Positions 24,380-38,710 of a stretch of 64,000 nucleotides of DNA are shown piece after piece; position 1 is the first letter of the stretch, and each line of letters opens with the position of its first letter. The DNA comes from Erythrocercus mccallii (taxonomy: Eukaryota > Chordata > Aves > Passeriformes > Dicruridae). The notes beneath the pieces are model-generated. The model saw only the letters and a program-made list of their open reading frames with translations, did no database searches and was not told the DNA's origin. The translations under genes were made by a program, and so were the position numbers. Location: positions 62,001-126,000 of the forward strand of contig VZRG01001600.1 in NCBI GenBank assembly GCA_013397435.1. The letters run 5' to 3'.

Positions 24380-25710
24380 TAATTTACTGTGTTTGGAAAG
24401 TAGAAGTTAAAATGTCTGTTCTTGGACAGACCAGAGGTCTTTGTAGCTCAGTTCCCTCTTCCCCACAGTGGCCAATTGTGGGTGCTCATGAAAAGCTCAT
24501 TAGACATATAAATCTGTTCTTTCCAGGGCATATCCTGTAGCTCCCAATAATTCCAAGCTGGAGATTTCTTTCTAGATCACTGCATAATAGTTTTCAATAG
24601 GCTTGTCTCCAAGATGGCTCTGATTCCTTTTTTAACCCATTCTCATTTTTATTACCATAACAAAAGTGTATTCTATATTCAATTCTGTTTTATGGAAAAA
24701 AAATACTTCCTTGTGTTTGGAACCTGCTGAACAACAATTTTCTAGACTCCCATTCAATTCTCTTATTGTGAGAAGATGTATGTGATTGCTCTCTATCTGC
24801 CCTAATACCAGTGTCATCCTTTCATAGATTTCCGTCATAGTATCCCCTCAATTACCCTTTCTCCAAATAGAAACATCTCGGTCTGTTTACTTTTCATTTA
24901 CTATCTCCTCAGATGGAAATGTTTCCACACCTTTGATCATTCCTCTTGATCTTCTTTGTAACCCAGAAAAATAGGAGATGGAGAAAAGTAGAATGCTTTA
25001 ACAATGTGTTCCTGCTTAATCCCAGTTTCTTTCCTTGTGGTTTACCTTTGCACTGTGACTATTTTAATCAAATTGGTCAAAATGATTCTATAGCCTCTTT
25101 CTTGAATGCTAGTGGTGTTCAGAAACCATTAGTCTGTATTGAAAACCTAAGATTTGCTTACGTTTACCTAATTTTGCTAGCTCTTTTCTCATTCAGCAAT
25201 TCGTGGTGTACTCCTGCAACACCTTATAGCTGGCTTTTGATTTTAGTATCCTAAAGAACCTAATATCATCAGTAAGCCTCATCATCATATTGTATTCTTC
25301 ACACTTTCACTGAGTAATGAAAGGTTAGTAACAGTGAAACTGTAACAAATCTTTATGGTGAAAACACTTGTATTTTTATCCATTGTTGCACAGCTTTTAA
25401 ACAGTTACTAACCAACAGATTTTGTTTCTTGCTTCATCAAACTTATTTTTTATGAGATTTTACTGAGGGATCTGGTCAAAATTATTTGAAAGCCTAACTG
25501 GATCCCCTCTCAGCTCCTTGTTATGCTTTCATAGACTCAGCATAAAGGACTCTAATAGATTTTTGAACTACAACTTCACTGTGATAAAGCCATATTGACT
25601 CTTCGTATTCTATCCACCTGCTGTATACACTAGTCCTAGTTTTGGTTACAATTTTAGTTTATTTTCTTGGTACAGAAATCAGACATACTGGCTTATGCTT
25701 ACCAAAAATA
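24380..25710 (-). mobile_element. Ancient CR1/L3-like LINE remnants, antisense
   Basis: Scattered stretches follow the order of an antisense amniote CR1: cctttgatcattcctcttga near 24935, gatctggtcaaaattatttg near 25471, ataaagccatattgactctt near 25585 and cagaaatcagacatactggc near 25674. Divergence is high and boundaries are guesses. Confidence 0.45.
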
Positions 25711-28700
25711 TCCCAAACCCTTCACCTTCAATTCCTGCACCCAATTCAAGTGGTACACCACAAAAAGCAATAGAGCAGTTTCATATTTTAACCATGCTGG
25801 AACTGAAGAATAGATACTGCCAAGTCCTGGCATTTCCGAAGTTCATTTTTATCAGTCTGTTCTAATGCCTTTTCTAGTGGGAGATTTTACCAACTTAAGT
25901 TGTCTGCATTGCTGCTACAGATACGATGACCTTATGTCCTGCCCCACATGACACATGCCTTTGTCCTGCCCCTGCCCCCTTGTTGTGTGTCAGTGCTGAC
26001 TCTCACAGGGCTGTGTAGGGGTCAAGGGACCTGCCTAAGCGGAAGAGAGACACTCTCCCCTCTCCAAAATCAGCTGGCTTTGCCAAATAGGGTGGCTGAT
26101 CAGTCTGTATGTAATTGTAGGACCATTTGTGCTGCTGGCAGGTGTGGGACACAGGGGAAGGATATGGCAAAATGGACGGAGAGCAGCATAGGCTAATTGT
26201 GAAACTGCATCCTGATACTTCAGCTTGAGGCACTTTACTGTCATTATCATTCTACTCATTTATGTGCATGAGGGATTCCCACAGAAACCCATGCCAGCAC
26301 ACAATTTAATGGTACTATTGAGAAAGGAGCTGGAGTGATGGTGTCCAAGAGCATAGGAAGCCTCTCTGACCAGGAACGCAACATTCAGAGAATGGCTCCT
26401 TTGCCGTCATGGGTACAGATAAACAGAGTAGGACTTAGTCAGTTATAAACATTTAACTTTTGTATCCTGTCCTATTACTCACACAGTCCATCGAGAGGTC
26501 TGTATTATGGTTTTTGTCCACAGTACAGGAAGAATGGCATTCCTGAGTTGGGGGAACAAAGGACAAACATTGTTCAAATTACACATTCCCTTCAGGTCTA
26601 GGGAGGAAAGTCCCACAATCAGCTTTCTCAGTTTTATTGATGCTCTTTCATCTTCAAAAACATTGTTAAACCTCTTGAATTGTAAAAATACATTCAATAG
26701 TTATGATTAAAAAAATCTTGCATTTTTTGGGAGGGGGAGGGCATACTTGGACTTTTGTGATGGTACAGACAGATGGTGTCCTTTAAGAATCTGGTGAGAT
26801 TATACAGCTTAGAAAATCTATTACTTTAAGTATCTAAAAGAATACATGGTTGCTGAGGTTTTGAAACTGCTCTGTCCTAATATCTCTGCATTCTCACAGT
26901 GAAGGATGGTCCAGTTTACGGTCTTGTGGTGAAGGTCCGGATAAACAATAAAATTGTTTAATATTGGCTTTACAAAACAAGGTAAAAAGAAGAACTTCAT
27001 GGCAATTTCAGTGATAAAGAAACCATTTTATGGATAGAATCCTGAATCACTGACATTTTGTATTTTCAGGAATATTCCACTAAAATATCCTAAAATACTC
27101 CCTTAAAACACATGGTATTTTTGAATGAATACATGATTAAATTTTATTTAAAAAATCTGTATTTCTGTAACATCTAGGAATTCCAGTCATGAATTATAAG
27201 CCAATTGTGATAGATAGAGCAATATGACAATGTTCTCAGTCACAAAGATTTTGCAATTTAATTATTAGGAAAAGGAAACGTATATGCAGAGGTAGAAAGA
27301 GATGGTATTTATGAAGTAGCTACTATGATGAGTGTAAATCCTGGAACGTCTGCAACTAAACTCCAGCCATGATAGGCCTATCATGACAGATAGCTTTGGA
27401 GAGTGACTGGAAGGATAATATTTAAAATGTCCTACATTACCTGTAAAGGACTGTTCAGACTTCAAGACTAGTAAGGAAGAAAGCATGTGAAGCATGAGCT
27501 GAAACTCAAATAGACAAGCCAATATGGAAGCATTCTGAGCAAAGACAGGAACCAGCTTCCTTGAAAACCAGGAAAGATAACAAAGAGCTTTTCCAACCAC
27601 TGAAACTCATCTTACATTAATAAAGCTATAAGGTAACTTTCTACTCTTCAAGAAGACTGAACTATTTTAGGGGTATCTTAAAGGAAAATCATCCAGTTTT
27701 ACACTGTGCATGATATGAGGACCCTGAGAAGACCAAAGGCAATACATGAATGAAGAGATCATTAGTCATTTAAGTCAGGGTAATTAGCAGGAAACCCATA
27801 CAGCTGTGGTTTATTTATGCTAGGAGACAGCGGACATTATCCATGAGGTAGCTTTTAGTTTGGCTAGAAAACAGATCTGGAATGAAGAGGAAAATGCTTT
27901 ATTCCATCCATGCACATTCGGTTAGCAAGTGAATGTTGCACATTTAAACTAGATGCAAAGCTATATAAATGTTACCTCTACTTACATGCGAAAGTGTAGA
28001 GACAAAAGAGGCTAGTGTGTCCATCAGGGCTCTTTCAAGTGAGCTATGTTCCTGATGTATCCAATAGCCACCACTACCTGACCACCACTGCACTGGAAAA
28101 CAGACTTCAAAGGCAAAGGGCAGGAACTGGGACAGGAGCTTGCAGAGAGTGTGCAGAAAATACCTACCATTAATTGATCCTGGTTTAGAAACCTACAAGA
28201 CAGTCTTGAACTGACTCAAGAGACTTCAGCATCTTGTGGTTTAGGTCAAGATGGGCTGAATTGCACATTAATTATTGTACAATAATTGGATATGTGAGGA
28301 GTATGACTATTCATTATCTCTATGAAAGAGTGATTAATAATGCAAGGAACACTAGAGTTATAAAAGAATGGCTATCTCTGCCTCCCCTCTCCTTGCTGAC
28401 AGGACCAGCGATTGTCAATAGATGGGAGGAGCAGCATTAATTGTGCTGGTTCCTGATACTATGGACAAGCCACACAGGCTTGGCCCCAGACACCCCTGAA
28501 AGTAAGGCTCTGTTACTGCCCTTCAGGTTGAGGTAGATGAGTTTCATGAGGTGGAGAGCACCATCCAGGTTGGCTGATTTTTACTGGTTCATGGTTCATT
28601 CTAAAATGTTGCTTGATGATGGGTACATTGAGTCCCTGGACAAGTATTCATGTATTAGGTTAGTTCTGCTACTGCTACCAGTCATGTTTTCTTAACAAGA

Positions 28701-30136
28701 CTTGCCTGATCATGCCTTACCTAACAGAAGTTAATCCCTGACAACTACATAGCAACATAATGAAGATTGAACTGTGAGTCTCTGACATCAGTTGCACTAC
28801 TTGAGTGTGGTGAGTCCAGTAGGGGCAGCTGAAGACTGAAAGGAACTGTGCCTTGGGATACAGAACCTGCTGTTCTGGCCTAAATAATCCCCACTCCCAT
28901 TCTGCTTCCTATTTGCTCCGTAACAGGAGCCACACCAGCATCCTCTTCTTTTCAGCAGAGAATAATTAGAGGCTACAGCAAAGCCATGAGAAGGGCTTTT
29001 TCTAGGTGCAATTGACTTGATAGAGGAAGACAGCTATAAGATGGGAAGCAGAAAATTGTGGGCTTCAGAGAAAAGCTCGAATCTCCCAAGAACATGAGGA
29101 GCCACCCCTGAGGAGGAAAAGATGAGAACTTATTGAGAGAAGGGAAAGAAACGGAGTAAAGCCTCCCCTTCATTGCAGGTCTACCACAGACCCGTGACAT
29201 CCTGCTGGCTTCTCACAGATTTCCTCCCTATCCCTACAGGTATCTCCCAGGTGTCTCACAAATATCTTCTGAGATTTCCCTTACCATTCCCAGGAATCTG
29301 CTCCACTGCCACAAAGGCTGAAAAATGGCAACTACTGCCAAGGAGATTTAAGCTGCAAATTCCTAACAGCAATGCAGCCTGGAGGCTTGCCCCAGGCAAG
29401 TAGGCCTGAAGAGTTTTAACCCAAGCTAACTCTAAAACAAGAAGCACTATTGTTTGACAGCTGTAGCTGTTTGAAACATGGAACCAAATGCACTATGACT
29501 CTTCCTTACCACACTTCCTCCTCTCCTGCCAGGCACATACCGCATTATGAGGGACCTCAAGCGTCAGCATCTGCAGATTCAGCAGATGAATTGCCTTTAT
29601 TGCTTATCTCCACATTGCAGTACAGCTTGCACATTACTTGTATTCTAGAAATACCACAGGTAAAATAATTAGACAAGCAGGTCTGCCATGCTTAAGCAAA
29701 GAGCACTCTTCAGCTTCCCACGGGTCCAAGCAGCCCTAGGTAACCTCTTAAAACTATACCATAATGGTCCATAATGGTACCCTTCTGTTCATTCTTTGCA
29801 CTCCATGCTTGTCCACTTTGGCTTCTCTCCACTGACCTCTGCACTTCTCCTTCCACTCTGAATCCTCTTGCATTTTCCAGCAGTTGCTGGGTCCATTCCA
29901 GTGCCATATGCCATTCAGACTCCCTTCTCCAGAGTCCTTCAAATAACCTCAAAATTGCCATGAAACAGTACCATGTAGTCATAACAAGCAGAAACTAGAG
30001 TTTAAGATGCTACCAAGTGTTCCACACTGTGTTTTTTACCAATCACACAAAGCCAGAGAGACTCCGCCACAGCTCAGACTTTTCGGCATTTGAATTCCAC
30101 CTGACCAACAGCATGTGACACACGTTTATATACGAT
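25711..30136. other. Intergenic DNA, no gene recognised
   Basis: About 4.4 kb with no recognisable transposon or exon. A 12-bp tandem duplication (ccataatggt) lies near 29758-29780. Confidence 0.5.
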
Positions 30137-30787
30137 TGTTGTGGTGTGTGTTTGAGTCGTTCTGTTAAATTTGTTAAGTTCTTTGTATTCCCCTGAGTTC
30201 TTTGTATGTTCGATTTGAATCCACTCATGTTATGAGTTGCCTGTATCCCTATGTTCGCTGTGTGAGTTCTCTGCCCCTCAGTTTTCCTGCCCTAAGCTGT
30301 TCACCCCTCCACCTCACGTTTCCCACTCCCTGTCCATCTGGTCCTGTCGTCCCATTGGCCCCTGGCTGTGAGGCGATGGGCCGGGTGATTGGCTGGCAGG
30401 TGGTCACCCCATGTCACCCCATACCCCTTCTCTCCCAGATGGTCAAGGCTGTAGACACCCCCTTATGTCATCCCTAAAGCCCTCTGCCCGTTGGTTGTCC
30501 CTTGCTCTCCGCCCCTGTCCCATGCCCATAAATACCCCGGTCTGATTGTTCTCTTGGCCTCTCGAGCTTGGGCTGCCTATGTTCATAGGTTGTCCCAGTG
30601 AATAAACTTCCCTCTTATTCACCTCGCTCGAGTGGTCCTGGCTTTTGTCTCCCCGTCTACGGCCCTCCAAGACAGTAGTGAAGCCGTCACTGCAGGAAGG
30701 ACCCACGGGCAGGTTGTGCCCTGCCGGTTCTGTGGTTGCCCCCTGAGGGTATGGGAGTTGCCGGGTGACCAAGAGCAGCCACATACA
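30137..30787 (+). mobile_element. Retroviral LTR, probably solo
   Basis: CpG-containing 650-bp block unlike its AT-rich surroundings. It starts TGTTGTGGTGTG and ends CCACATACA, near-inverted termini of the TG...CA type. A TATA-like ATAAATA at 30528-30534 lies about 70 bp before a polyadenylation signal AATAAA at 30601-30606, the U3-R arrangement of an LTR, and the region between contains gcccgttggttgtccc. No gag, pol or env sequence adjoins it. The terminal positions are inferred and no perfect target-site duplication was found. Confidence 0.65.
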
Positions 30788-33700
30788 ATACTTCAGCTAG
30801 ATGAAGCATCTCACAGGATTGTCCAGCAACACACTTCTCCACATACCCAACTAGCTTGTTTTGCTGTGCTTATTATTCCCACCCACACCTACAACCTGGT
30901 TATCCCTCTCCAGCATCTTATCATAGCTGATTTACTGATAAATTAAATTTAGCTAAATTAATTTGAAGAGTACACACACACTCAGCTCTCTGCAGCATAT
31001 CACAGCTTCTTGTCTCTCATTTTTTAATGATGCCATATAGAGTTGTACCCCTATCTTTGAGCAGCAGCTCACTTGCCACTTTTTAACAGTCCTTGTTTTT
31101 ATTGCCCTGGAAAAAGTCATGTAAGATTCAGGTAAATGATTAAGTGGAAACAGGTTTTTTCTTTCTGTTTCCTGCAGCCTAGACAGTCACATTCTTTAAT
31201 GACATCTTTATAAATGCTGTGTGCTTTGGTACTGTATGCTGTATGATCAGATATTGAATGCAACATACAAAAGCAAGATCCCAAAGCACTTGTGATACCG
31301 ATGTGCCCATAATGACCTGTTTTCTCTTTGTTTTCCTTTTTTGATGTGGGTATTTGGATAACTTAGAAATTAAAATTATATCATGCTCTGAGTGATCATT
31401 CTTATCAGACAGAATGAAAAGGGTACCTCTTTTCCTTTCTACTACTGCGTGCTTTGCTGTCTCCTGAGCCCATCTCATTTAATTTATCCTTATAAATCCT
31501 GGTATGTGTATTCATTATGGACGAGGGATTGTTTGTGCAAATGAGTTATGATTCCTGTAGAAAAGCAAAACCAAAACAAGACACCAATCAAACACAAGGA
31601 CATAGCTCCTAGATAAGTAATGCTGGATTCACTCCAAGGGCTTCTGCTCTGTGTTGGGACAAGTTAACCCAGTAGCTTCTCAGTACTCTGTATTGCTCAG
31701 GAAAAGAAGCTGTAAATGCTTTCTTGCCAGTGTTGCCTTGTGAGTGGTTGATGATTTCATTTTGGTCCTTAAATTTCTCCCGCACTTCTCCTGCATGCTG
31801 AATTGGAAAGCACTGTGTGCTTTAAAACTCCTAACAGAATAGTTATTCAAAGGATGCAAGAGAAGCTGGTGCCAGAGAATAGATACATATTTTTTACCTT
31901 AGAAATTCAAGACCTATGGAAATGGCACTAGAGATATTCTTCTCTATCTACTCAAGAGTCAGGCACAATTTCAGTTCTTGTGTTAAAATTATCCCTTTCC
32001 TTACTACAAATCACAAATTCCACAGAAACTAGAGGAGAATATCATTCTAAGTGGTGATAGAAAGGAAAACAGTCCTGTGCAAGCATGGTAGAGACTATAA
32101 ATCAACTCTGAAAACCATGGAAGAGGATGTGTCATGATTCCACTCATGCTGCTAAGGTGAAATCTGTCATCTAATAAGTGGGAATTTTTGTCTGACAGTG
32201 CTGAAAGTCTGATTTCCTCACCAAGTCCCCTATTCTCCAAATATATGGCCATTAGGAAGGAGGTGGACAATAACCATCTCTGCTGTTTTGCATTCTTGAC
32301 TGGAAATAGCTCTGTGCTGAGCTCAGTAATCTTCCATGTATGCTAAAAATGCAGCTGCTTTCATGAAGACATTGCACATAGGATTAAAACAGTGTCACAA
32401 AAATGGTAGGTGTCTGCATATGCTCAGATGATGAAGAGGTGATGAGTAGTTTACATGGCTTTGCTTTTTTGGAACACGGTGCCCAACTCCCAACTACATC
32501 ATCCCCTAGTACCAATACATACATATGCATACCTATAGGATCTAAGATTTATCGCAGATATTTTTAGGCAAGAATTTATATTAAATGTCATGGTGGTATT
32601 TACTGTACGAGTCATCTCTGGACTTAAATTTTATGCTAGTGATTGAATAATCTGTTTTTCAGGATTGTGAGGAGAAGAAAGACCACAGTGAAATGTGACA
32701 GCTAACTTTAAAAAACAAAAATAATCCACATACTGGGAAAATCAGCTGACAAGCTTCCCCCTTCATTACAGGGCATTGTAAAAGAACATTTCTCTCAAAT
32801 TCCATACCCTTTATGGAAAATGATGCAGAGATTAATACTGCCCACTGACATGATATCACATCACGTTATACTTCATCCCAATCTAAAAGTAGTTGCTCAA
32901 AGAAGCCAATACTTAAAAACAGATTTTGTTGCACACATGGGTAAATTGTGTGAAAGAATAAAGTAAGATTTTTCACTTCTTTAGGAACATTGTACCTAGG
33001 AAATACTACATAGAGTTCCTCCTTATGCTGTTTTGAACACATTCTTACAGCTTTCTTTGGTGTCCCATGTCTTTTGATATGTGGAGCCAACCTACTGACA
33101 AAGTATCAAGATTCATTCAGCTTTATCACAACAGGAAAGCTACAGTTCAACACCATTTTGGAAATGCTGATCAATAACATTAAAACAATCCTCTAAATCT
33201 CAAAGATGGTAAATAACCCCTGCAGTCTTCATAAACAGATTGGTCTGTTTTATTCTGCTCCCTGCTTTTCAGCACACAGGAGTTCACCATACTTGAATTG
33301 CAAATGAGCAGCATAAATGTTAAAAATGTTTCTGCCTGTTATTTTCACTGGCATCAGTCTCAGCAGTGTTTGGGAGATGGAAGAGATTGTGCAAGCTGCA
33401 GCAGGGCTGCAAGGAAACACACATTTCCCCAGTCTGATTGTCAGAATAGAGAATTAGTTTTATTCAAGCCCTTGGTTCTTCCCTGCAGTCTTCATTGGCC
33501 TGACTAGGGACCTGGTCCATAACAGACCACTGAGTACCACTGCAAACATCCCCTTTATACTCCATGATGGTCATCAGCATCCTCTGTGTTCCAGCAAGCT
33601 GGAAGAGACTTTTCTAAAGGCTTCACAGGATGCTTGTTGCAAGTGTTAACGAGGCAACACTGGAAGAAATTGATGTGGGCAAAATATGTGACTGAGCCCC

Positions 33701-36700
33701 AGTGTGTGCAGAGACAGCATGCACAGGTGACCACTTTCTGTATAACACAGCTTACAAACCAAACTGCAGCAGCAACCTAAGCAGTGGCTGTGAAACTAAG
33801 CAGAGGTCTGCTTAGAAACTTGAGCTATTGGTGCTACACCAGGGGAGGAGACTGGGTTATAATCTCAGAGAACTTTTGTGTGATGTAGGCACATTTGGTT
33901 AATCAACATTTGTCTGTATTCTGTAATCTAGAGCAATTTCTTCAGGCTAAGGAACCCACATCTGCATTTTCTGGCAGACTAAAGGCTCCCACAGACTGCC
34001 ACGAGGGCTGTTAGGTCCAACACACATGAGGATTGAAGCATTTTTTTCCTTCAGGAATGGTGCTGCCCATTGCAGTGCCAGGGATATAAAACTATCTCAG
34101 AATTCAAAGTTTGTCCAGAAGACGGGACAAAACAACTTTCTAGGAAAACGGATGTGACAGTTACCACTTTGTCATACCGAGGCCTACTGGTGTAGCCTAA
34201 CAGCAGTGAAATGTACAGAAATTTCCACAGCAGAGCCAGGGCCACACTTCTGACACAACCTCCCATTCAAAGAGCCCCAGGAACACAGATCTGATCACCA
34301 AAATTACTTAAAACGTGATCTTATCCTTCGTTCCATTAAAAGAATAATTTGTAGCATCACTTCTGAGAAGAAAAGGTTAAATCTGAACAGCTTTTTATGC
34401 CAAATTCTTCCTTTTAAACACCATTAGTGTCCATTGGTACCTAAGTCTAATTCATGCAACAGCAGTGGGGGGTTTTTTTCTGCCTGAGGAAAATTTACAC
34501 TAAAATGTGGAATAAGGCTTTGTAAAAGGTAAAATAAACAAGCCATCCTAGCCAACGCCTGCCAAGAAAATAAAATCCAGCACTGGAATTCTTTGTACTG
34601 CTGATCCACTCAGTCTGTTTTTCACATTTGCAGCTTGTGCAAATTTTTTTTTTTGTAAACTCAAACATCCACTGAGACTGGGAATAGTAGAAAAAGTATG
34701 GCTAAACCCTTCTTCTGTCCAGCCCCGTTCCTTGAGTAATTGAATGTAAAAGAAATAAAATAAGTCTCTCTCTTCCAGCAGTCAGAGTATTACAAAATGA
34801 ATTGCAGTTAATCTATAGCAACAGAACTGTCCATTTCTTCCAGGCAGAGAAAATATAAAATATGCAGTAATGCTCAGAGCACTTGCTAATTATTTAACAG
34901 AGGAATTTTCCACACAAAACACATTTAAAAATTGAAAAGCTCCTCTAGTCCTGACCAGAACATTTAAAATAAGATTTTCATCAGTGATGTTTTAAAGCAG
35001 AGGACTGCAGTGACCCCATCTTGTAGCCTGAATTCAGCTGAATCCTACACTGTTGTTTGTAGACCCTTCTGCAAAATGTGTTCTTAACAGGAAAAATGAC
35101 AGTATACTGTATCACTAGTCTGAAGCAGGAATGATTCCTAAGATTGGCCAGGAAGAAGCAGTGTCGAGACTGGGAAAGGATTTCCAGATGAGTTCTGCCT
35201 TGTCTGAGCTTCAGTTGCTCACATGCCTCCTACTTTCTCCGTGTCTCTGTTTACCCAGCTCTAGCAGTGATCTTTGTACACTCTTCAAAACTCTGAAGCT
35301 GAGGTGCTGCAACACACTATAGTGTCTGGTGAGTATCATTTACAGTAGTATTTTAATGGTCATCATTCAGCATCCCTTTCCTTAAGCATGCTAAAATTTG
35401 GAGGTTGGGTTTGGTTTTTTTTTCCTTTTATTCAGTGGAGCTGCACCCAGCCGTCTCTACCTTTCTCTTTAGAGCTGATGTCATCACTTCATCACCATCC
35501 ATCCCTGTTCCCCTGCAATGCGTGCTACTTTCCCAGGGCTGCAAATTTCACCTGCCATTAATTTTGTTAATTCACCATGCTTGTTTAGGAAGAAAAAAAA
35601 TAAAGCCATGAGGAAATGTTGACATAACTATTGGTCTTTTTTCTCCAGACCTTTCTTAAGCAGATGCGTGAAAGTAAGTGAGGAAGAGTCAGAGATTGCA
35701 GTCTCTCAGGGTCATAAAAAGAGAACTAGACTGTCCTAAGCTAAGGAAAGCAGAGCACTCAAAGAGATGCGTGGGGAGGTTATGAAGTTTCATCCCTAAA
35801 GATATTTGCATAATTTGGGTATTTACCAGGAAAGAGATGGGGAGATTGGATCCTGCTTTATGGTAGTAAAATCATGGGATGCATGAGATTAACTCTTCAC
35901 ATTCCTTTCTGCCCGTGTAAATTTATGCCACAACTGTGAAGTCCAGAAAGCTTCATTTGTCTTCTACTTACATATATTAACCTCTTCCCCTCCACCCCCC
36001 TGCCAACAGATTTAAGGTTTATACTGCTCCAGGGTGAGGGGCCAGTCCATTCCAGCAGTTTGTGTCCCCAAAATAACCAAGTTCCTTTTACAAAGTGAAT
36101 CACATTCCATCTTGCCAAGTGGGGTGAATGCTTCCCCCTTCCCTTTTTTTTTACCTCAAATGCAACAGCACACATTAGAGAAAAAATTCTTCTCAGGTCA
36201 GATCTGATCACTAGTTCTAAGCATTTGAGCAAAATGCATGTGTCAAGAGCAGGGCAGGGCCACCATGCTTGCTAATGCTGATTTGATATTTTAGAGGAAG
36301 GTCACACTGCCTCAAGTCACCCTGTAAGTAACAGAGCTGGCAACCAGGAGGAAAAACTGCAGTCAAAACAACAAAAAATAGTATTTGTGAGCCTTGTCGG
36401 TAAATCACAGAAAATATGGAGTATGGTGGCATTGATGGACATACCATACATAAACAGCACATTGACTGTAGTGAGTTATCTTTATTCCAAGTGGCTTCCC
36501 AAAGAGAAAACAAGGAAATGCCAATGGGACTGAAAAGGCACATGGAGTCAGTTCCTCAGAGGGGCTCTCACATTCTTCCATCTGACTCTCAGTGGAAGAA
36601 TGTCCTTAAAAGAATATCAGATTCATCTTGAGGACCCCAAGTTATGACATGCCATTCCTAACCTCACAGAAGCCACCTCCATGATCAGCCTTCTTCTGCT

Positions 36701-37107
36701 GTCCCCTACCCCTGTTGCCATACTCTGCCACGACAAAGAAACGTGCTTTCAGTGACAGCCTCCGTCCTCCTGGGTTTTGGTCCTAATTTCCTCATGATAA
36801 ATCTTCTTTGGCATCAACAATATTCAGCTCAGCGACCTCCTCTGTGTTCATACTACAGAACTGCTTCTAGGGCACCACTTCCACATGTCACCTCACTGGT
36901 CCTTCTGCAGCCACATAGCTGAACAGACACTTTTGGGCAACCAAAATGCCTGTAGTTATATAGGCCAAAAAACCATGGTCACAACATGCATCCATCTGCA
37001 AACTGGTAAAATCTTGCGGTTGTGCGTTCCCATCACGGGTGACACACCTTTGTGTAAAGTAAGATGCCTGCATTTTGGTCACATCATGGGTAAGTTTTGA
37101 TCACAAT
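30788..37107. other. Intergenic DNA, no gene recognised
   Basis: About 6.3 kb without a recognisable transposon or exon. Short frames only. Composition becomes slightly less AT-rich toward the CpG island. Confidence 0.5.
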
Positions 37108-37424
37108 TCCAGGGGCAGTCATTCCAATGTCTAATCACCCTTTCTGTGAAGAAATTCCTCGTGTTGTCTGAACCTCCCCTGGCACAGCTTAAGGCTGTGT
37201 CCTCGTCTTGCCACTGGTTGCCTGGGAGAAGAGATCGACCCCACCAGCCTACTTTCAGGTGGCTGTAGAGAGCAAAAAAGCCTCCCCGAGCCTCTTTTCT
37301 CCAGGCTAAACAACCCCAGCTCCCTCAGCTGCTCCTCACACGACTTGTCCAGACCCTTCACCAGCTTCATTGCCCTTCTCTGGACTCGCTCCAGCCCCTC
37401 AATCTCCTTCCTGAATTGAGAGGC
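37108..37424 (-). mobile_element. CR1 LINE fragment, antisense, lacking its 3' end
   Basis: The sequence gcagtcattccaatgtctaa through tgaagaaattcctcgtgttg to ttctccaggctaaacaaccc and ctctggactcgctccagccc follows antisense CR1 order. The 3'-terminal tail that normally starts such copies is missing. It directly abuts the CpG island. Confidence 0.85.
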
Positions 37425-37818
37425 TCAGCGTCACCGAGGCCACAGAGAGGCAGTGGGTGCAACTAAAGCACAGTGGTGAGGGTACCTCTCCCCCCGAACA
37501 GTTGGCAGAAGTGTTTTTAACGCGGAGAGCTGCCCTTCTGCTTTCTCCGCGAGCGAGGGCTTAGCACGACACCCGCCCAACCAGAGAGCGCACCCAGTAC
37601 CCCGGGATTGACCCGCACCCTCCACGAGCGACACCGGGGCACGTCAGCGGGGCGCTGCCAGGTCCCGTGAGGCGGGGCCGGCCGTGCAGGTGCGCCGGGC
37701 CCCTCCCGCTCTGCTCCCCGCGGAGGGGGCGGCGGCCGGGCTGCTCCTAACGCGGCCTGACAGGCGCGGCCACCGCTCCCGCGCGCCCTCCCCAGCACTC
37801 CCCCCGCACCGCCCGCGC

Positions 37819-37933
37819 TGACATCACCGGGCAGGATTTAAATAGCTCCGCAGCCGCTGCCTCCCGGATACAGCGCGTTCCATTGGCCGCCACCGCAGCC
37901 AATGGCCGCGCCGCGCCGCTGCGCTCCGCCAAT
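37819..37933 (-). promoter_or_regulatory. Predicted minus-strand core promoter (CCAAT, TTTAAA, CRE-like)
   Basis: Read on the minus strand, CCAAT-type boxes at 37933-37882 precede CTATTTAAAT (about 45 bases on) and then TGATGTCA. This spacing predicts a start near 37805-37815 with transcription toward ARMC2. On the plus strand the same elements are in the wrong order for a TATA-type promoter. Element presence is seen; activity is inferred. Confidence 0.45.
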
Positions 37934-38159
37934 GGCGGGGCCGCGGCCGGCGCGCGCCTCCCCTGTCGCTAAGGGAGGGAAATACAGCGCGCGCGGCGGG
38001 CTGTCAGGTGCGCCGGGATGCGCCGGGAACGGGGAGCAGCCGGGGGGCTCCGGGCTGGGTGGGTGGGTTCTCGTGCCTTCGCTCCCCCCCTTGTTTTTCA
38101 TCCCTGCTAGGCGAGCTCCCCTAGCCAGCCGCGTTACTCGGCGCGGGGAGGGAGGGGAG

Positions 38160-38710
38160 CAGTGTGGAAAGTGACCGTTCTCCGCTTTGTTTTAAGCGGT
38201 CCGGCGGCGGCGGCGGCGTCTCCCGAGCGGTGAAATGCAAGACGAGCGGCCCCGCCGTGCTGTTTCCTCCTCGGGGAGAGCTTGAAACGAGAGAGAAAGA
38301 GAGAGAGAGCGAGAGGGGAGAGCGATCGGTGGTGACTCGGGGGCTGGCCGGGCTGCCGCTGGGGCTCGGCGACCCCACACGGTGGATTTGTGGGAAGAGG
38401 ACGGGATGAGAAATAAACGCACCTGGCCAGCGGTGTTTAGGGAAGCGGGGGCCAGGTGCCCCCGCTGGCTGCCGGAGCCCCTGGACTCCGGACGCGGACC
38501 CGCCGAGCTGCAATGGACGCTGCCCGCCGCTGGCCGCAGAGCGGAGCATCCCCGCCGCCGCCGCCGAGGAGGGAGAGCTGCCGGCCCGCAGCGCGCCCCT
38601 CGCCCGAAGAGGGAGCGGGAGTTTCCTCTTCGGCATCGCTCCGGTGACCGCGGGCTGTGCCAGCCGGCCGCCCAGATAGGTTGCGTCGCAGCCACGGCGC
38701 GAGCGAATAG
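38160..38710 (+). other. Candidate first exon on plus strand ending at GTAAAC donor
   Basis: The GC-rich region ends with GCGAATAG|GTAAACGCC, a reasonable splice donor after base 38710. It could be the first exon of a plus-strand transcript divergent from the predicted minus-strand promoter. The start is arbitrary. No conserved protein is encoded. Confidence 0.25.
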
